Of a DNA stretch of 57,212 nt, positions 32,751-43,800 are shown piece by piece. The number at the start of each line of letters is the position of its first letter. The stretch's first letter is position 1. The stretch lies in NCBI GenBank assembly GCA_964537825.1, contig CAZIDL010000007.1:1-57212 (forward strand), read 5' to 3'. Source of the stretch: CAZIDL01 sp964537825 (GTDB taxonomy: Bacteria; Bacteroidota; Bacteroidia; Flavobacteriales_D; CAYVSK01). Made by a program: the position numbers and the translations under genes. The notes under the pieces were generated by a model. It searched no databases, had not been told where the DNA came from, and saw only the letters and a list, made by a program, of their open reading frames with translations.

Positions 32751-35700
32751 GAAGCCTTTTCGTTCTCTGTATAGCCTTTTTGCTCGCAGAAGGAGCGAGC
32801 GGACAGATCGGCCGGGATAGCTTTCCGGACAAGAAGGAACCCTTCTTCGAAGAAATGCGGGATTTCATGATGGACGCAGACCGCAGGAAGGGAAAGGACC
32901 TCATGGACGATCGCTTCGAAAAGGTCTGGTATGGGGATAGCATCAGTCAAGATCAGCGAAGGATCATTTACAGGATGTCCGATCGCATGTTGGAAGAACG
33001 AATGAGCGCCTTCCCCCAATTCCAGAACTATTTGTTGGCAGTGCTCAGTTACATCGATGCCGGACGTTCAGAAGCCGGCTTCCGTAAATGGAACGAACTA
33101 CTGAACGAATTGCTTGCGGGTAGGAGCAGGCGGAAATTCAACGACTTCCTGGAACAATCGAGTTACCTCTTTTCGGAGAACGTCCTCCATCGTTCGCGCT
33201 CTGCTGAATGGAAAGCTGAGAATGGGCGTTACGACTTCCGGATCGAGGATGGGACTCCGGTGGTCCATTTCCCCGAACTCACTTTAAAATGCTATTCAAA
33301 GGGGGACAGTTCGGTGATCTACAACACCAAGGGTTCATATTATCCGACCGAACAACGCTGGGAAGGCCAAGGGGGAAAGATCACCTGGGAACGCGCAGGC
33401 TTAGATAGCTCGGAAACTTACGCGGAATTGAAGGACTACGAGATAAAAGTCAGGAGTTCCCGTTTTGATGCGGATTCGGTCCTTTTCCACAACCCTTATT
33501 TCGATCGCCCCCTAAAAGGAGACCTTCGCGAAATGGTGCTTGCAGGGGATAAGGGTAAGGATGCCCGTTATCCACGCTTCGAATCTTACGATGCCCGACT
33601 TTCGATAGATGATATCGTCAAGAACGTCGATTACGAAGGAGGACTAACGATGCAAGGAGCTAGACTGCGTGGTTCGGGTACCAAAAAAGACCCAGCCTAC
33701 CTCTACTTCCACCGAAAAGGGAAGGAGATCCTTCGCCTATCTTCCCAAAATTTTTCCATCGAACCCGACCGGATCAGCTCGAAGGACACCAAGGTCCTGA
33801 TCCACATCGAGGACGACTCGATAACCCACCCAACGCTTCGCGCAAAATTCGATCGTAAAGAACGGCTTTTAACGCTCATAAGGGATGACGAAGGCCTTTC
33901 AAAGACCCCCTATTACAACAGCTATCACCAACTCGAGATGTATTTTGAAGCCCTTTACTGGAAGATCGATGATCCCTTGATGCGTATGGGCCACCTGAAA
34001 GGGGCTTCCCAACAAAGAGCGGCCTTCGAATCCTTCGATTTTTTCAGCCGAACACGTTTCGAGAACCTCAAGGGAATGTCGGGAAAAAAACACCCCCTAG
34101 CCCATTTGGACGACCTTGCAAGACGATTGGACACGAACCGTTTTTCCACCCAGGAATTAGCACGTGAAATAAAACTTCCCTCGGACCAGGTCAACAAAAT
34201 GCTCCTGCAATACAGTACCAAAGGTTTCGTCAACTACGACCAAGAGGAAAAGCAAGTGACCGTAAGGAAAAAGACCCGTGATTACCTGTATGCAGCAAGG
34301 GGAAAAAAGGACTACGACAAGATCCTTTTTAACTCGAACGTAGCAGACCTTAAGGGAAAAGAAAACCAACAGAACGCGCAGCTATCCCTTCTGAACTACG
34401 ACCTTACCATCCGCGGGGTAGAACGGGTGACCCTTAGCCAGACCCAAACGGTCAGCGTATATCCGAGCGACTATTCCGTCACGGTTAAAAAGAACCGGAA
34501 TTTCACCTTCAGTGGAGTTTTGGCAGCAGCCAAAATGAGCTTTTTCGGGAAGAAGTTCTCCTTCGAATACGACAAGTTCCTCGTCAACCTCATGGAAGTG
34601 GATTCTGCCCGCATGACGGCACGTAAATTGAAAGGCCCCAAAAGCAAGGACACCTCATTAGCACGGGTTCGTTCCACGATCGAAGACCTCAAAGGAGTGG
34701 TAAAGATCTCACATCCCAGCAACAAATCCGGCTACAAGGACGACGAATACCCCCGATACCCGCTCGTGAAGAACGAAAAGCGCTCCAACGTTTACTATGA
34801 CGACCAAAGGGTCCAGGGGGGGGCTTATGAACGGGACAAGTTCTATTTCCGCATGAAACCGTTCACCGTGGACAGCCTCGACAATTTCGACAACAAAGCC
34901 ATCGCTTTTGACGGAAAGTTCCATTCTGGCGGGATCCTTCCCCCGTTCAAAGAAGAACTCACCCTTCAGCAAGACCATTCACTCGGTTTTATCAGGGAAG
35001 CTCCCAAAGGCGGTTTTCCGGTCTACGGAGCCGGAGCTCGCTTCGATGACAACATCAAGCTCAGTAACGATGGCCTTCAGGGGGACGGGAACCTGACCTT
35101 CATGACAGCTAACGCCACCTCTAAAGAGTTCACCTTCTTCCCCGACAGCACGACGGGTATCGCCCAGGATTTCAAGAACGATCTGAGCAAGAACGACCCT
35201 GATGTCCCGAAGGTCAATGGCGAGGATGTCAAGATCAAGTACATCCCGGAGGAGGACGTCCTGAAGGCAAGCAAGAAGAAGAAACCCATGACCATGTACA
35301 AGGACGCTCAAATGCATGGCAGCGTGGAATTGGGAAAGAACGGAATGAAAGGAGAAGGACGTATCTCCTTCGAGAACGCGGACCTTTATTCGGATGAATA
35401 CGAGCTCAAGCACATGACAGCGGATGCCGATACCGCTGACCTCGACCTGAGCACCCCGGGCGCCGAAGACCTTGCCTTCAGCACCCACAACGTGAACGCC
35501 CACCTGGACTTTGAAAAACGAAAGGGCGAGTTCAAATCCAACGGCGAGAACTCCTTCATCGAATTTCCCGAGAACGACTACATCTGTTACATGGACCAGT
35601 TCAACTGGTACATGGACAAGAACAACATGGAACTCGAAGCTTCTGAAGAACTCCAGGACGTGACCATCAATTCAGATCTGGACCTCTCTGGTTCCAATTT

Positions 35701-37207
35701 CTACTCCACCCATCCCGATCAGGACAGCCTCAACTTCATGGCACCGAAGGCTGAGTACAACATTTCGGACAAGATCATCAAAGCAAAGGAGATCCCTTAT
35801 ATTCCGGTCGCGGACGCCAGGATCGCTCCCGATAGTGGGAAGATCACGATCAAAAAGGACGCCGAGATCGTCCCGCTGGAGAACGCGAAGATCCTCGCCA
35901 ACTCCATCACAAAACACCATACGATCAAGAACGCCCGCGCCAAGATCAAAGGCAAGAACGACTACGAAGCTTCAGGAGATCGGATCTACAAGGACGTGAA
36001 CGGGACGACGACCCCTATCCACCTAAGGGACATCGGGGTGGATACGACCGGTGCAACCTATGGAGTAGGCAATATCCCGAAGTCGCAAGGGTTCAACCTC
36101 AGCCCCCATTTCGCTTATCATGGGAGGGTGGAGCTCGAAGCCAGCAAGGAACACTTGCTCTTCAAGGGGAAAGTAAAGTTGGTCCACGATTGTAAAGGCT
36201 TGGAAAGGAATTGGGCCAAGTTCAGCACCCGGATCGATCCCAAAAAAGTATCGATCCCGATCAGGGATTCCATCCTGGCCCTCCGCGACACACCGATCAC
36301 CAACGGTGTGGTGATGAACATGAAGGAGAACAGCCTCTACCCTGCTTTCCTTTCCAAGAAGAAGGACAGCAGCGATGTCAATGTGATCAAAGCCACAGGT
36401 GAGCTGCAGTACGACCAGAAAAAACAGGAATTCCGGATCGCGAACGAAAAGAAACTTAAAAAAGAAAGCTTCCCCGGGAACCTGGTAAGCCTGAACAGCA
36501 AGAGCTGCCAGGTGTCTGGAAAAGGCAGCATCGATCATGCCAGCGATCTCGGTCAGGTCCGTTTCGAACCGATCGGATCGATCGAGCGGAACGTGGAGAA
36601 AGACCAGTACAAGATCAAGAGCTCGGTCCTCTTGGATTTCTTTATGAACGAAAAGGCCATGGAAGGAATGGCGGAGAAGATCAAGAAGTTTCCGAATCTG
36701 GACGCCTTCGATGTGAGCAAGGGGAACTTCGAATACGCTATGAGCGAGATCATCGGTGTCGAAAAGACCGAGACCATGATCTCGGACCTTACCTTAAAAG
36801 GTGAGATCAAAGACTTTCCCGAAAAGCTCGAGGGCAAGGTCTTCCTCTCCGAGCTCAATATGGTCTGGGATCCTAAGAGCAGCTCCTTTGTTTCCCAGGG
36901 CCCCATCGGGATCGGGACCATCTACGACCAACAGATCTTCCGCTATGTGGATGGAAGGGTCCAGATAAAAAGGAAACGAAGTGGCGATGAACTCAAGATC
37001 TATCTCGAGCTCGATGAAAAGAACTGGTACTACTTCGAGTACAAACGGGGTGTCATGCAGGCGGTCTCATCCGTCGGATCCTTCAATGAAGAGATCCAAA
37101 GCACCGATGCCAGCGACAAAAAATACGAGGGAGATGGACCGGATTACCGTTACAGCCTTGGTACTGAAAGGAAAAAGATCCGCTTCCTGAACGAATTCGA
37201 TCGGTAG
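32747..37207 (+). CDS. Very large exported protein of unknown function (1486 residues)
   Basis: The ATG at 32747 overlaps the prmA stop (ATGA) and begins a clear signal peptide (MRSLFVLCIAFLLAEGASGQ). The rest has no membrane helix, no lipobox and no type IX sorting domain, so it should end up in the periplasm or outer membrane. Beta-rich stretches repeat a pattern of G-x-x-x-L-x-x-x-G-h-x-G-x-G-x-h near residues 762-800 (LSNDGLQGDGNLTFMTANAT), 857-890 (LGKNGMKGEGRISFENADLY) and 1125-1155 (LEASKEHLLFKGKVKL). A segment near 451-515 resembles a winged helix-turn-helix (FSTQELAREIKLPSDQVNKM). I do not recognise the family. An LptD/AsmA-like ladder is one idea only. It is coupled to prmA and plsY. 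Confidence 0.85.
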   Translation: MRSLFVLCIAFLLAEGASGQIGRDSFPDKKEPFFEEMRDFMMDADRRKGKDLMDDRFEKVWYGDSISQDQRRIIYRMSDRMLEERMSAFPQFQNYLLAVLSYIDAGRSEAGFRKWNELLNELLAGRSRRKFNDFLEQSSYLFSENVLHRSRSAEWKAENGRYDFRIEDGTPVVHFPELTLKCYSKGDSSVIYNTKGSYYPTEQRWEGQGGKITWERAGLDSSETYAELKDYEIKVRSSRFDADSVLFHNPYFDRPLKGDLREMVLAGDKGKDARYPRFESYDARLSIDDIVKNVDYEGGLTMQGARLRGSGTKKDPAYLYFHRKGKEILRLSSQNFSIEPDRISSKDTKVLIHIEDDSITHPTLRAKFDRKERLLTLIRDDEGLSKTPYYNSYHQLEMYFEALYWKIDDPLMRMGHLKGASQQRAAFESFDFFSRTRFENLKGMSGKKHPLAHLDDLARRLDTNRFSTQELAREIKLPSDQVNKMLLQYSTKGFVNYDQEEKQVTVRKKTRDYLYAARGKKDYDKILFNSNVADLKGKENQQNAQLSLLNYDLTIRGVERVTLSQTQTVSVYPSDYSVTVKKNRNFTFSGVLAAAKMSFFGKKFSFEYDKFLVNLMEVDSARMTARKLKGPKSKDTSLARVRSTIEDLKGVVKISHPSNKSGYKDDEYPRYPLVKNEKRSNVYYDDQRVQGGAYERDKFYFRMKPFTVDSLDNFDNKAIAFDGKFHSGGILPPFKEELTLQQDHSLGFIREAPKGGFPVYGAGARFDDNIKLSNDGLQGDGNLTFMTANATSKEFTFFPDSTTGIAQDFKNDLSKNDPDVPKVNGEDVKIKYIPEEDVLKASKKKKPMTMYKDAQMHGSVELGKNGMKGEGRISFENADLYSDEYELKHMTADADTADLDLSTPGAEDLAFSTHNVNAHLDFEKRKGEFKSNGENSFIEFPENDYICYMDQFNWYMDKNNMELEASEELQDVTINSDLDLSGSNFYSTHPDQDSLNFMAPKAEYNISDKIIKAKEIPYIPVADARIAPDSGKITIKKDAEIVPLENAKILANSITKHHTIKNARAKIKGKNDYEASGDRIYKDVNGTTTPIHLRDIGVDTTGATYGVGNIPKSQGFNLSPHFAYHGRVELEASKEHLLFKGKVKLVHDCKGLERNWAKFSTRIDPKKVSIPIRDSILALRDTPITNGVVMNMKENSLYPAFLSKKKDSSDVNVIKATGELQYDQKKQEFRIANEKKLKKESFPGNLVSLNSKSCQVSGKGSIDHASDLGQVRFEPIGSIERNVEKDQYKIKSSVLLDFFMNEKAMEGMAEKIKKFPNLDAFDVSKGNFEYAMSEIIGVEKTETMISDLTLKGEIKDFPEKLEGKVFLSELNMVWDPKSSSFVSQGPIGIGTIYDQQIFRYVDGRVQIKRKRSGDELKIYLELDEKNWYYFEYKRGVMQAVSSVGSFNEEIQSTDASDKKYEGDGPDYRYSLGTERKKIRFLNEFDR

Positions 37208-37860
37208 TGCTCTTAGGAACCCCGCATATCATTGCCCTCCTCCTCAGCTATTTGATCGGTGGGATCCCGACGGCCTTTCTGATCGGAAAAGGAGTTCACG
37301 GGATCGACCTCCGGGAGAAAGGAAGCCGCAATCTCGGAGCCACCAACACGTTCCGTGTATTGGGGTGGAAAAGCGGTTTGCTGGTCCTCCTTATCGATGT
37401 CACGAAAGGATGTGGAGTGGTCTTTGCTTCCGTAAAAGCCCTTCCGCCTATCAGCGATTCCTCGATCCTCCTTAAGCTCGGAATGGGGGCTGCAGCGGTC
37501 ATAGGGCATATCTTCCCGGTCTACATGCGCTTTAAAGGCGGAAAAGGCGTTGCGACCATCCTCGGCGTAGTGGTGGCCGTCCACCCCAGTGCTGCCCTGA
37601 TATGTCTCGCTATTTTCCTCGTCCTCTTTCTGATCACCCGCTACGTCTCCCTTGGATCCATAGCGGCTGCATGCGCCTTTCCGATCCTCATCATATTGGT
37701 GTTCAAAGCCGAAGACCCGGCTTTGATCCATTTTTCCTGGATATTCGCCTTGCTCATTCTGCTCACCCATCACAAGAACATCGATCGATTGATCCGTAAT
37801 CAGGAGAACAAACTCCGTTTTTCCTCCATGGGGGACAAAAGCGATCATCATGAAGCCTGA
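37207..37860 (+). CDS. plsY: Glycerol-3-phosphate acyltransferase PlsY
   Basis: The 217-residue membrane enzyme transfers the acyl group from acyl phosphate to glycerol-3-phosphate, the first step of phospholipid synthesis. Motifs: SYLIGGIPTAFLIG at the start, GSRNLGATNTFRVLG, and HIFPVYMRFKGGKGVAT, all typical. About five membrane helices are visible. The start GTG shares its first base with the stop of the giant gene (TAGTG). Placement between two giant envelope genes suggests co-expression with envelope growth, which is inferred. Confidence 0.96.
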   Translation: MLLGTPHIIALLLSYLIGGIPTAFLIGKGVHGIDLREKGSRNLGATNTFRVLGWKSGLLVLLIDVTKGCGVVFASVKALPPISDSSILLKLGMGAAAVIGHIFPVYMRFKGGKGVATILGVVVAVHPSAALICLAIFLVLFLITRYVSLGSIAAACAFPILIILVFKAEDPALIHFSWIFALLILLTHHKNIDRLIRNQENKLRFSSMGDKSDHHEA

Positions 37861-37877
37861 CACCGATCCGGACGAGC

Positions 37878-40800
37878 ATGCGCTCCATATCGGCCCATAT
37901 CACACTTTCCCTCCTCTTTGCGATCCTGGGAGGACTCTGTTCCCTTCCCGCTCAGGGTCAGAATGACTTCGAGTCGATCGAGGATCTGAAGGACAAGGCT
38001 GAAGATCTGTTCGAGGAGCAGAAGTTCGTCAAGGCGATGCCCCTCTATTCCCAGCTCCTCTCCCATAAGCCTGAAGACCCGATCTACAACTACAAGTACG
38101 GGGTCTGTGCACTCTATGGCCAAGCCGATAAGGAAAAACCCCTCAAGCATCTGAAATACGCGGCCAAGAAAGAGGAGGTCCCTCCTCCTGTATATTATTA
38201 TCTGGGCCGTACTTATCATCGCAACTACCGCTTCGGAGAGGCTATCCAGGCCTACGAACGGTTCAAGGAGCAAGGGGATCCGGACGAGCTGCCCGTCGAA
38301 CGACAACTTCGGATGGCGAAAAGCGGGAAGTCGCTAATGGAAGGACCGAACGAGCTCGTGGTAAAGAACAAGACAAGGACCGCAAAGGAGGAGTTCTTTC
38401 GCTATTACGAGCCAAAAGGTGTTGACGGACAGATCCTCGTGGCTCCCGAGGACATCCGCAAAGAAGCGGATAAAGAACGCGGTCACCGTTCCGTCATCTT
38501 CTTCCCCAGTGGGTCCAAGACCATCTACTATTCGAGCTATGGCGATGATGAGGAGAACGGGAAGGACCTCTACAAAGTCAAACAGCTTCCGAACGGGGAA
38601 TGGGCCAAACCGCAAAAGCTAAAAGGAAAGGTGAACAGCTCCCTCGACGAGGACTATCCCTTCAAACCTCCTCAGAGCAAGAACCTCTATTTCTGCTCTA
38701 AAGGGCACAACAGCATGGGAGGGTACGACATCTTCCGTGCGGAATTCGACCCATCGACCAATAGTTATGGGGAGCCGGAGAACCTCGATTTCCCGATCAA
38801 CAGCCCCGATGATGACCTCTTTTATCTCACGGACCGAACGAACAACCTAGCTTACTTTGCCAGTGGGCGCTCGAGCGATGCAGAACACCTCCATATCTAC
38901 GAGGTCCGTATCGAGAAGATCCCCATGCGAACGGCCATCCTGAAAGGAAAGTTCAAGAATCGGGTGGATAGCTCACAGCGAAAAGCCAAGATCATCGTGA
39001 AGGATGGCAAGACCAACGAAAAGGTCGGCGTCTTCAATAGCTCAGCAAAGAACGGCGATTACCTGATCACAGTCCCCAAAAGCGGCCGATACAAATTCCT
39101 GGTCCGCCCTGCTTCAAGCGAATACGAACATGAAGGCATGGTGGAAGTGCCTCAGTTGGAAGAGATACGCCCGCTGAAGCAATCCCTGATCCTCAAAAAA
39201 AAGGGCGGAAAGGAAAAACTCGTGATCAAGAACCAGTTCGACGAACGTTTCAAGAACGAGGACGCTATCCTCTCCCAGGTCATGAAGCAGAAAGCCGAGC
39301 TCGACGTCAACGACTCCAAGGCGATGCAGGAAAAGCTTAAGGAAGCCAAAGAAGCAAAGCAGCAAAAGGAAAAAGCTGATAGCGCCAAGGCAGGAAAAAA
39401 GGTGCAGGAGCTCATCGCCGATGCTGAAGAGGAGGCCGGGACCCTTCAAAAGAAGGCCCAAAAGAACGAGGAAAAGGGTGAAAAAGCGTTCAGCAAAGCC
39501 AAAGAAGAACAAAAGGAAGCCGCAGAGGCATCTGCAAAAGCCGATTCACTCATCGAAGCAGCCAAAGGAACTTCCGATCCTGATGATCAGGAAGAGAAAA
39601 TGCAAAAAGCCGACAGCCTCCAGGAGCTTTCGGTCGACAAGAACCGGAAAGCTCAAAACGCCTACCAGCTCGGAAAGGAGCTTGAAAAAAAAGCCGAGGC
39701 CCAACGTGAGGCCGCCGAAAAGGCAAAGGCTTTTGCCAGCGACCTGAAAAAAGCCCTTGAAGAGAACTCCAAGACGGAGGCTCTCGATAAGGTCGCAAAG
39801 CAAAAAGAAGCCTGGACCGAAGCGAAGGAAAAAGTGGAAAGAAAAAAGAGCGCTCCAGGCTCTATGGGTGAAGAAGCGAAAGCCTTGGAGGAGCGAGCTG
39901 ACCAAAAACTAGAAGAAGGACAGCGGGCCAGGCAAAAAAGTCGGGAGCTCGAAGAGCGCATTTCCAACCTCGATCGCCGAATTCCGGAAGCTTCAGGCGA
40001 AAAAGAAGAAAAGCTCCGAAAAGAAAGAAAGTTGGCCCGAAGGAAGCTTGAACGAACGCGAGCAAAAGCCGATTCCGCCTTTGCCCAAGCAGATGCGCTC
40101 CAGAAAAAAGCCGATAAGAAAAGCGAACACGCTGATCTTCTTGCCCGAATGGAGAATGAGAACGAGGAGCTGACCACGGGAAGTACCGAGAAGTGGACCC
40201 CTTCCGATAAAAAAGCACTGGAAAAAGCTTTGGACGATGTTCAAAAGGCCAATCAAGAACGCGAAAGCACCGGCCTTTTAGCCCAACATAGAAGCGAAAA
40301 GCAAGAGGGCTCATCGAAAGGAGGAAAGGAAGGCAAGACCAAAAGTTCTGGATCACAAGATTCTGGATCAAGGACTCCCTCCGAAGAAGGCGGCACCCCC
40401 TCTGACCAACAAGAAGAAAAGGTCAATGCCTCGGCGAATGCTGGTGGAGCAGAAAGAGAAGATCAGGAAGCTTTCACCCTTGACGAAGCCGATCCTTCGG
40501 TCCAGCAAGAGATCCAAGAAGCTGATCCGAGTTACGAAGAGGACCTGGGGGCGATCCGCCAAAACAAGGACTTGTCCCCTCAAGAACGCCAAAAAAAGAT
40601 CCGGCAAAGGGAGGAGGAACTCGCGAACAAGATCGGTGACCGCATCGAAGAAAAAGAACAGGAATTGGAAGGGAGCGATGATCCCCAGCAGCGTGAAAAG
40701 CTGGACCAGGAGATCGAGAAGCTCCGAGAAGCCCGCGGAAAGCTTTCTAAGAAAGTCACCCAAAAAAGAGAAGGAAAGAAGACCGCCCGTACCGATGCCT

Positions 40801-43800
40801 CCGACGAAAATGGGGCCACTTCTTCGGATCGGGAAAAAGAAAGCAGCGATACGAGTACAGTGAGCAGGAAAGAAGGAGTAGAAGATCAGGAAGCTTTCAC
40901 CCTTGACGAAGCCGATCCTTCGGTCCAGCAAGAGATCCAAGAAGCTGATCCGAGTTACGAAGAGGACCTGGGGGCGATCCGCCAAAACAAGGACTTGTCC
41001 CCTCAAGAACGCCAAAAAAAGATCCGGCAAAGGGAGGAGGAACTCGCGAACAAGATCGGTGACCGCATCGAAGAAAAAGAACAGGAATTGGAAGGGAGCG
41101 ATGATCCCCAGCAGCGTGAAAAGCTGGACCAGGAGATCGAGAAGCTCCGAGAAGCCCGCGGAAAGCTTTCTAAGAAAGTCACCCAAAAAAGAGAAGGGAG
41201 AAGTACTGAAACTCCTCGTGAGACAGAGCAAAAGGCCGGTAGTAGCCCCGAAAAGCGTTCAGGGCCGAGCGCTTACAGCATCGAGGAGGCGGACCCGACA
41301 GCCCGGGAAGCATTGAAAGAATTGGATCCCAACCATGATCAGGACATACAAGAGATCCGGAACGACACGGAGCTCACACAACGCGAAAAACAAGAGCAGA
41401 TACGGGAACGGGAACAGACCCTTGCGGAACGGGTCGAGGAAGGCATCGAGCAAAAAGAACAGCGCCTTAAGGAAGAAGGGATCTCAAAAGATCGGAAGGA
41501 GGCCCTTCAAAAGGAGATCAATGCCCTTAAGAAGGTCCGGAACGAGCTCGAAAGCGGATCCGAACTGACGGCGGAAAACCGGAAAAAAGGAACGCAGCGG
41601 ACCCGGAATGGCACCAGTGCCCCTGCTGAAGGAACGACAGGATCGGAAAGGGATGCATCCGGTAATGAAAGCAAAGGAGATGCTGCTGATGAGGGCGAGG
41701 GGGAACGAACTCCGCCCACCAGCAAACTCGGGAGTAAAGAGCGGGAACTCCTGGAAAAGGAAGATCCGGGATATGAAAAGGACATACAGGAGATCGAGAC
41801 CTCCGACCGATCGAGGGCAGAAAAGGACCTCGCACGGGCAGAGCGGACCGAGGAGCTGGTCGACGAGTTGGATGAGCGGATCGAGCAGGCACAACGGAAA
41901 CTGAGCCGTTCGAACGATCCTGACACGCTGCGCGCGACATCCCAAAAGATCGAAGATCTTAGAAGCTTACGGGATAAGAAAGAAAAAGAGGCCGATCGCT
42001 TGAGGGCCAAAGCCGCTGGAGACCAAGTAGCACTTGCCCGAGAAGAAGAGGGGAAGGCACGTAATGAAAATGAAAGCGGTACGGAAAAGGGAAAAGGATC
42101 TGATGAAGAAAGTGCCGGGTCCGGAAGAAAGGGTAAGGAAGGAACCGGAGCTCAGGAAGATGCTGAAGAGGAAAGAACAAAGAGCTCCGAACCTGTCGAA
42201 GAATCCAGTGATGAAGACCGCATGGCGGATAAAGGCCGAACGGCGAAGGTCCCGCGGTCAGCAGACCCTTCCTATCGATCCGACATGAAGCGCATCGAGG
42301 AAGAAGCCGATCCAGCGGAGCCATCTTATTACCGTAGAAAGGCCGAACGGGAAAGCAAAGCCAGCGACCGGATCTCCCGGGTCCTGGATTCCACCAAAAA
42401 AGCCCTCGATAAGACGGAAGATCCAGCAAAGCGCCGCGAACTCACCCAAAAGATCGAAGGGCTCGAAAAAGCACAAGAGGAAGCAAGAGAGCGCCAGCAA
42501 CGGTTTCAAGCCTATGCTGGTAACAAAAACGAAGCGTCGGACCCGGCAAAAAGGATCCGTTCGTCCTACGAGGCAGACCGGGAAGCTCTTGAAAAAAGCT
42601 CTCTCGGGGAGGAAGAACGCCAAAGCCTGAAAGCCGAACAAAGGAAAGAGGCGCTCGCATCTGTCGAAAGCGCTCTTCGAAAGGAAAAAACGATCCGGGA
42701 GGAAGTGGATAAGGGACCCATCCGTCAAAAAGCCGATCGACGGATCCGCAAGCTCGAGAACCTGAAGAAAGATATCAGGGAAGCGGGACAGGACACCGAT
42801 CAGCAAAAGACCGCTAGCGGCAAGGAGCAGGAAAAAGCCCGCGAACGGGTCCGCGCTATCCTCGCTGACGAAGAAGGAGGAAGCGAGGATGGAACTTCCG
42901 AAAAGGACAGCACCCGCCAAAGAACGGCTGAGAAGAAAGCGGCAAAAGCAGCGGTGTTCGCTGGCAAGAAGCGTTCCGAAGCGAAGAAGCTCAGGGAGGA
43001 GATCGAAGAAGGAGAAGGCTCCGAGGAAGAAAAGCGAAGAAAACGCGTCCAGGCCATGGTCCTCGAAGAAAAAGCCGATTCCGCCCAGCAGATGGCAGAG
43101 GCATTCGATAAGCTGAGCGGTGAAGGAGATGATGAGGGAGCGAAAGGCGACATATTGGCCGTCAAGGGGCAGGAAAAAGGAGCAGAGGGAACGGAGAGCG
43201 ATGGCAGTAGCAGCGAAGAGAAAACCCCCTCCGAGGAGCGCGAAGGAAGCGGAACGGAGGGCACAGGATCTGAAAGCAGCTCCTCCGGAACCGAAGGGGA
43301 TGATAGCAGCTCCGATGATGGGACCAATGCCAAAACCGGAAAAGCCGCAGCGGGCAGCGAGGAAGGAAGCGAAGGCGGAGACAGCAAAAGCGACGAAGAC
43401 TCCAAAGAGGTAGCAGAGAAAGGGGACCCTGATGAGGAAGGAACGAACGCCGGAGCGGAAGAAGAGGGATCATCAACAGAAGCTACCGATCTCTCGAGCG
43501 AAGTGCTATCGATGGAAGATCCTGCAGTGATCGAAGAAAAGGGGAACGTATTCGCCGAAACGGAAGGGGCTGCGTATTCGGCCGAGAACCCCATCCCCAG
43601 GGACCCTGAAATGCCGAAGAAGGTGTTCTATCAGGTCCAGGTCGGGGCTTTCCGAAGCTCCATTCCTGAGGATCATTTCAAAGGTTTTGCCCCATTGATC
43701 GGAAAAACGGGAGACGACGGGATAACGCGTTATAGAGCCGGCTTTTTCAAGGACCGCGAGGAAGCCGAGCGAGCCAAAAAGAAGATCCAGCAAAAAGGGT

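Noticed and set aside
40457..41197. Possible CRISPR or mobile element because of long direct repeats
   Set aside because: Only two copies of 318 bp, in frame within a coding gene, with no terminal inverted repeats, transposase or cas gene.
40368..41231. 287-codon open frame on - with a Phe/Leu-rich internal repeat
   Set aside because: The repeat is just the reverse complement of the 318-bp duplication. There is no plausible start or family.
42800..43594. 264-codon open frame on -, Ser/Pro-rich, within the SPOR giant
   Set aside because: Antisense of a Glu/Ser/Gly-rich low-complexity region. The composition is explained by the other strand.
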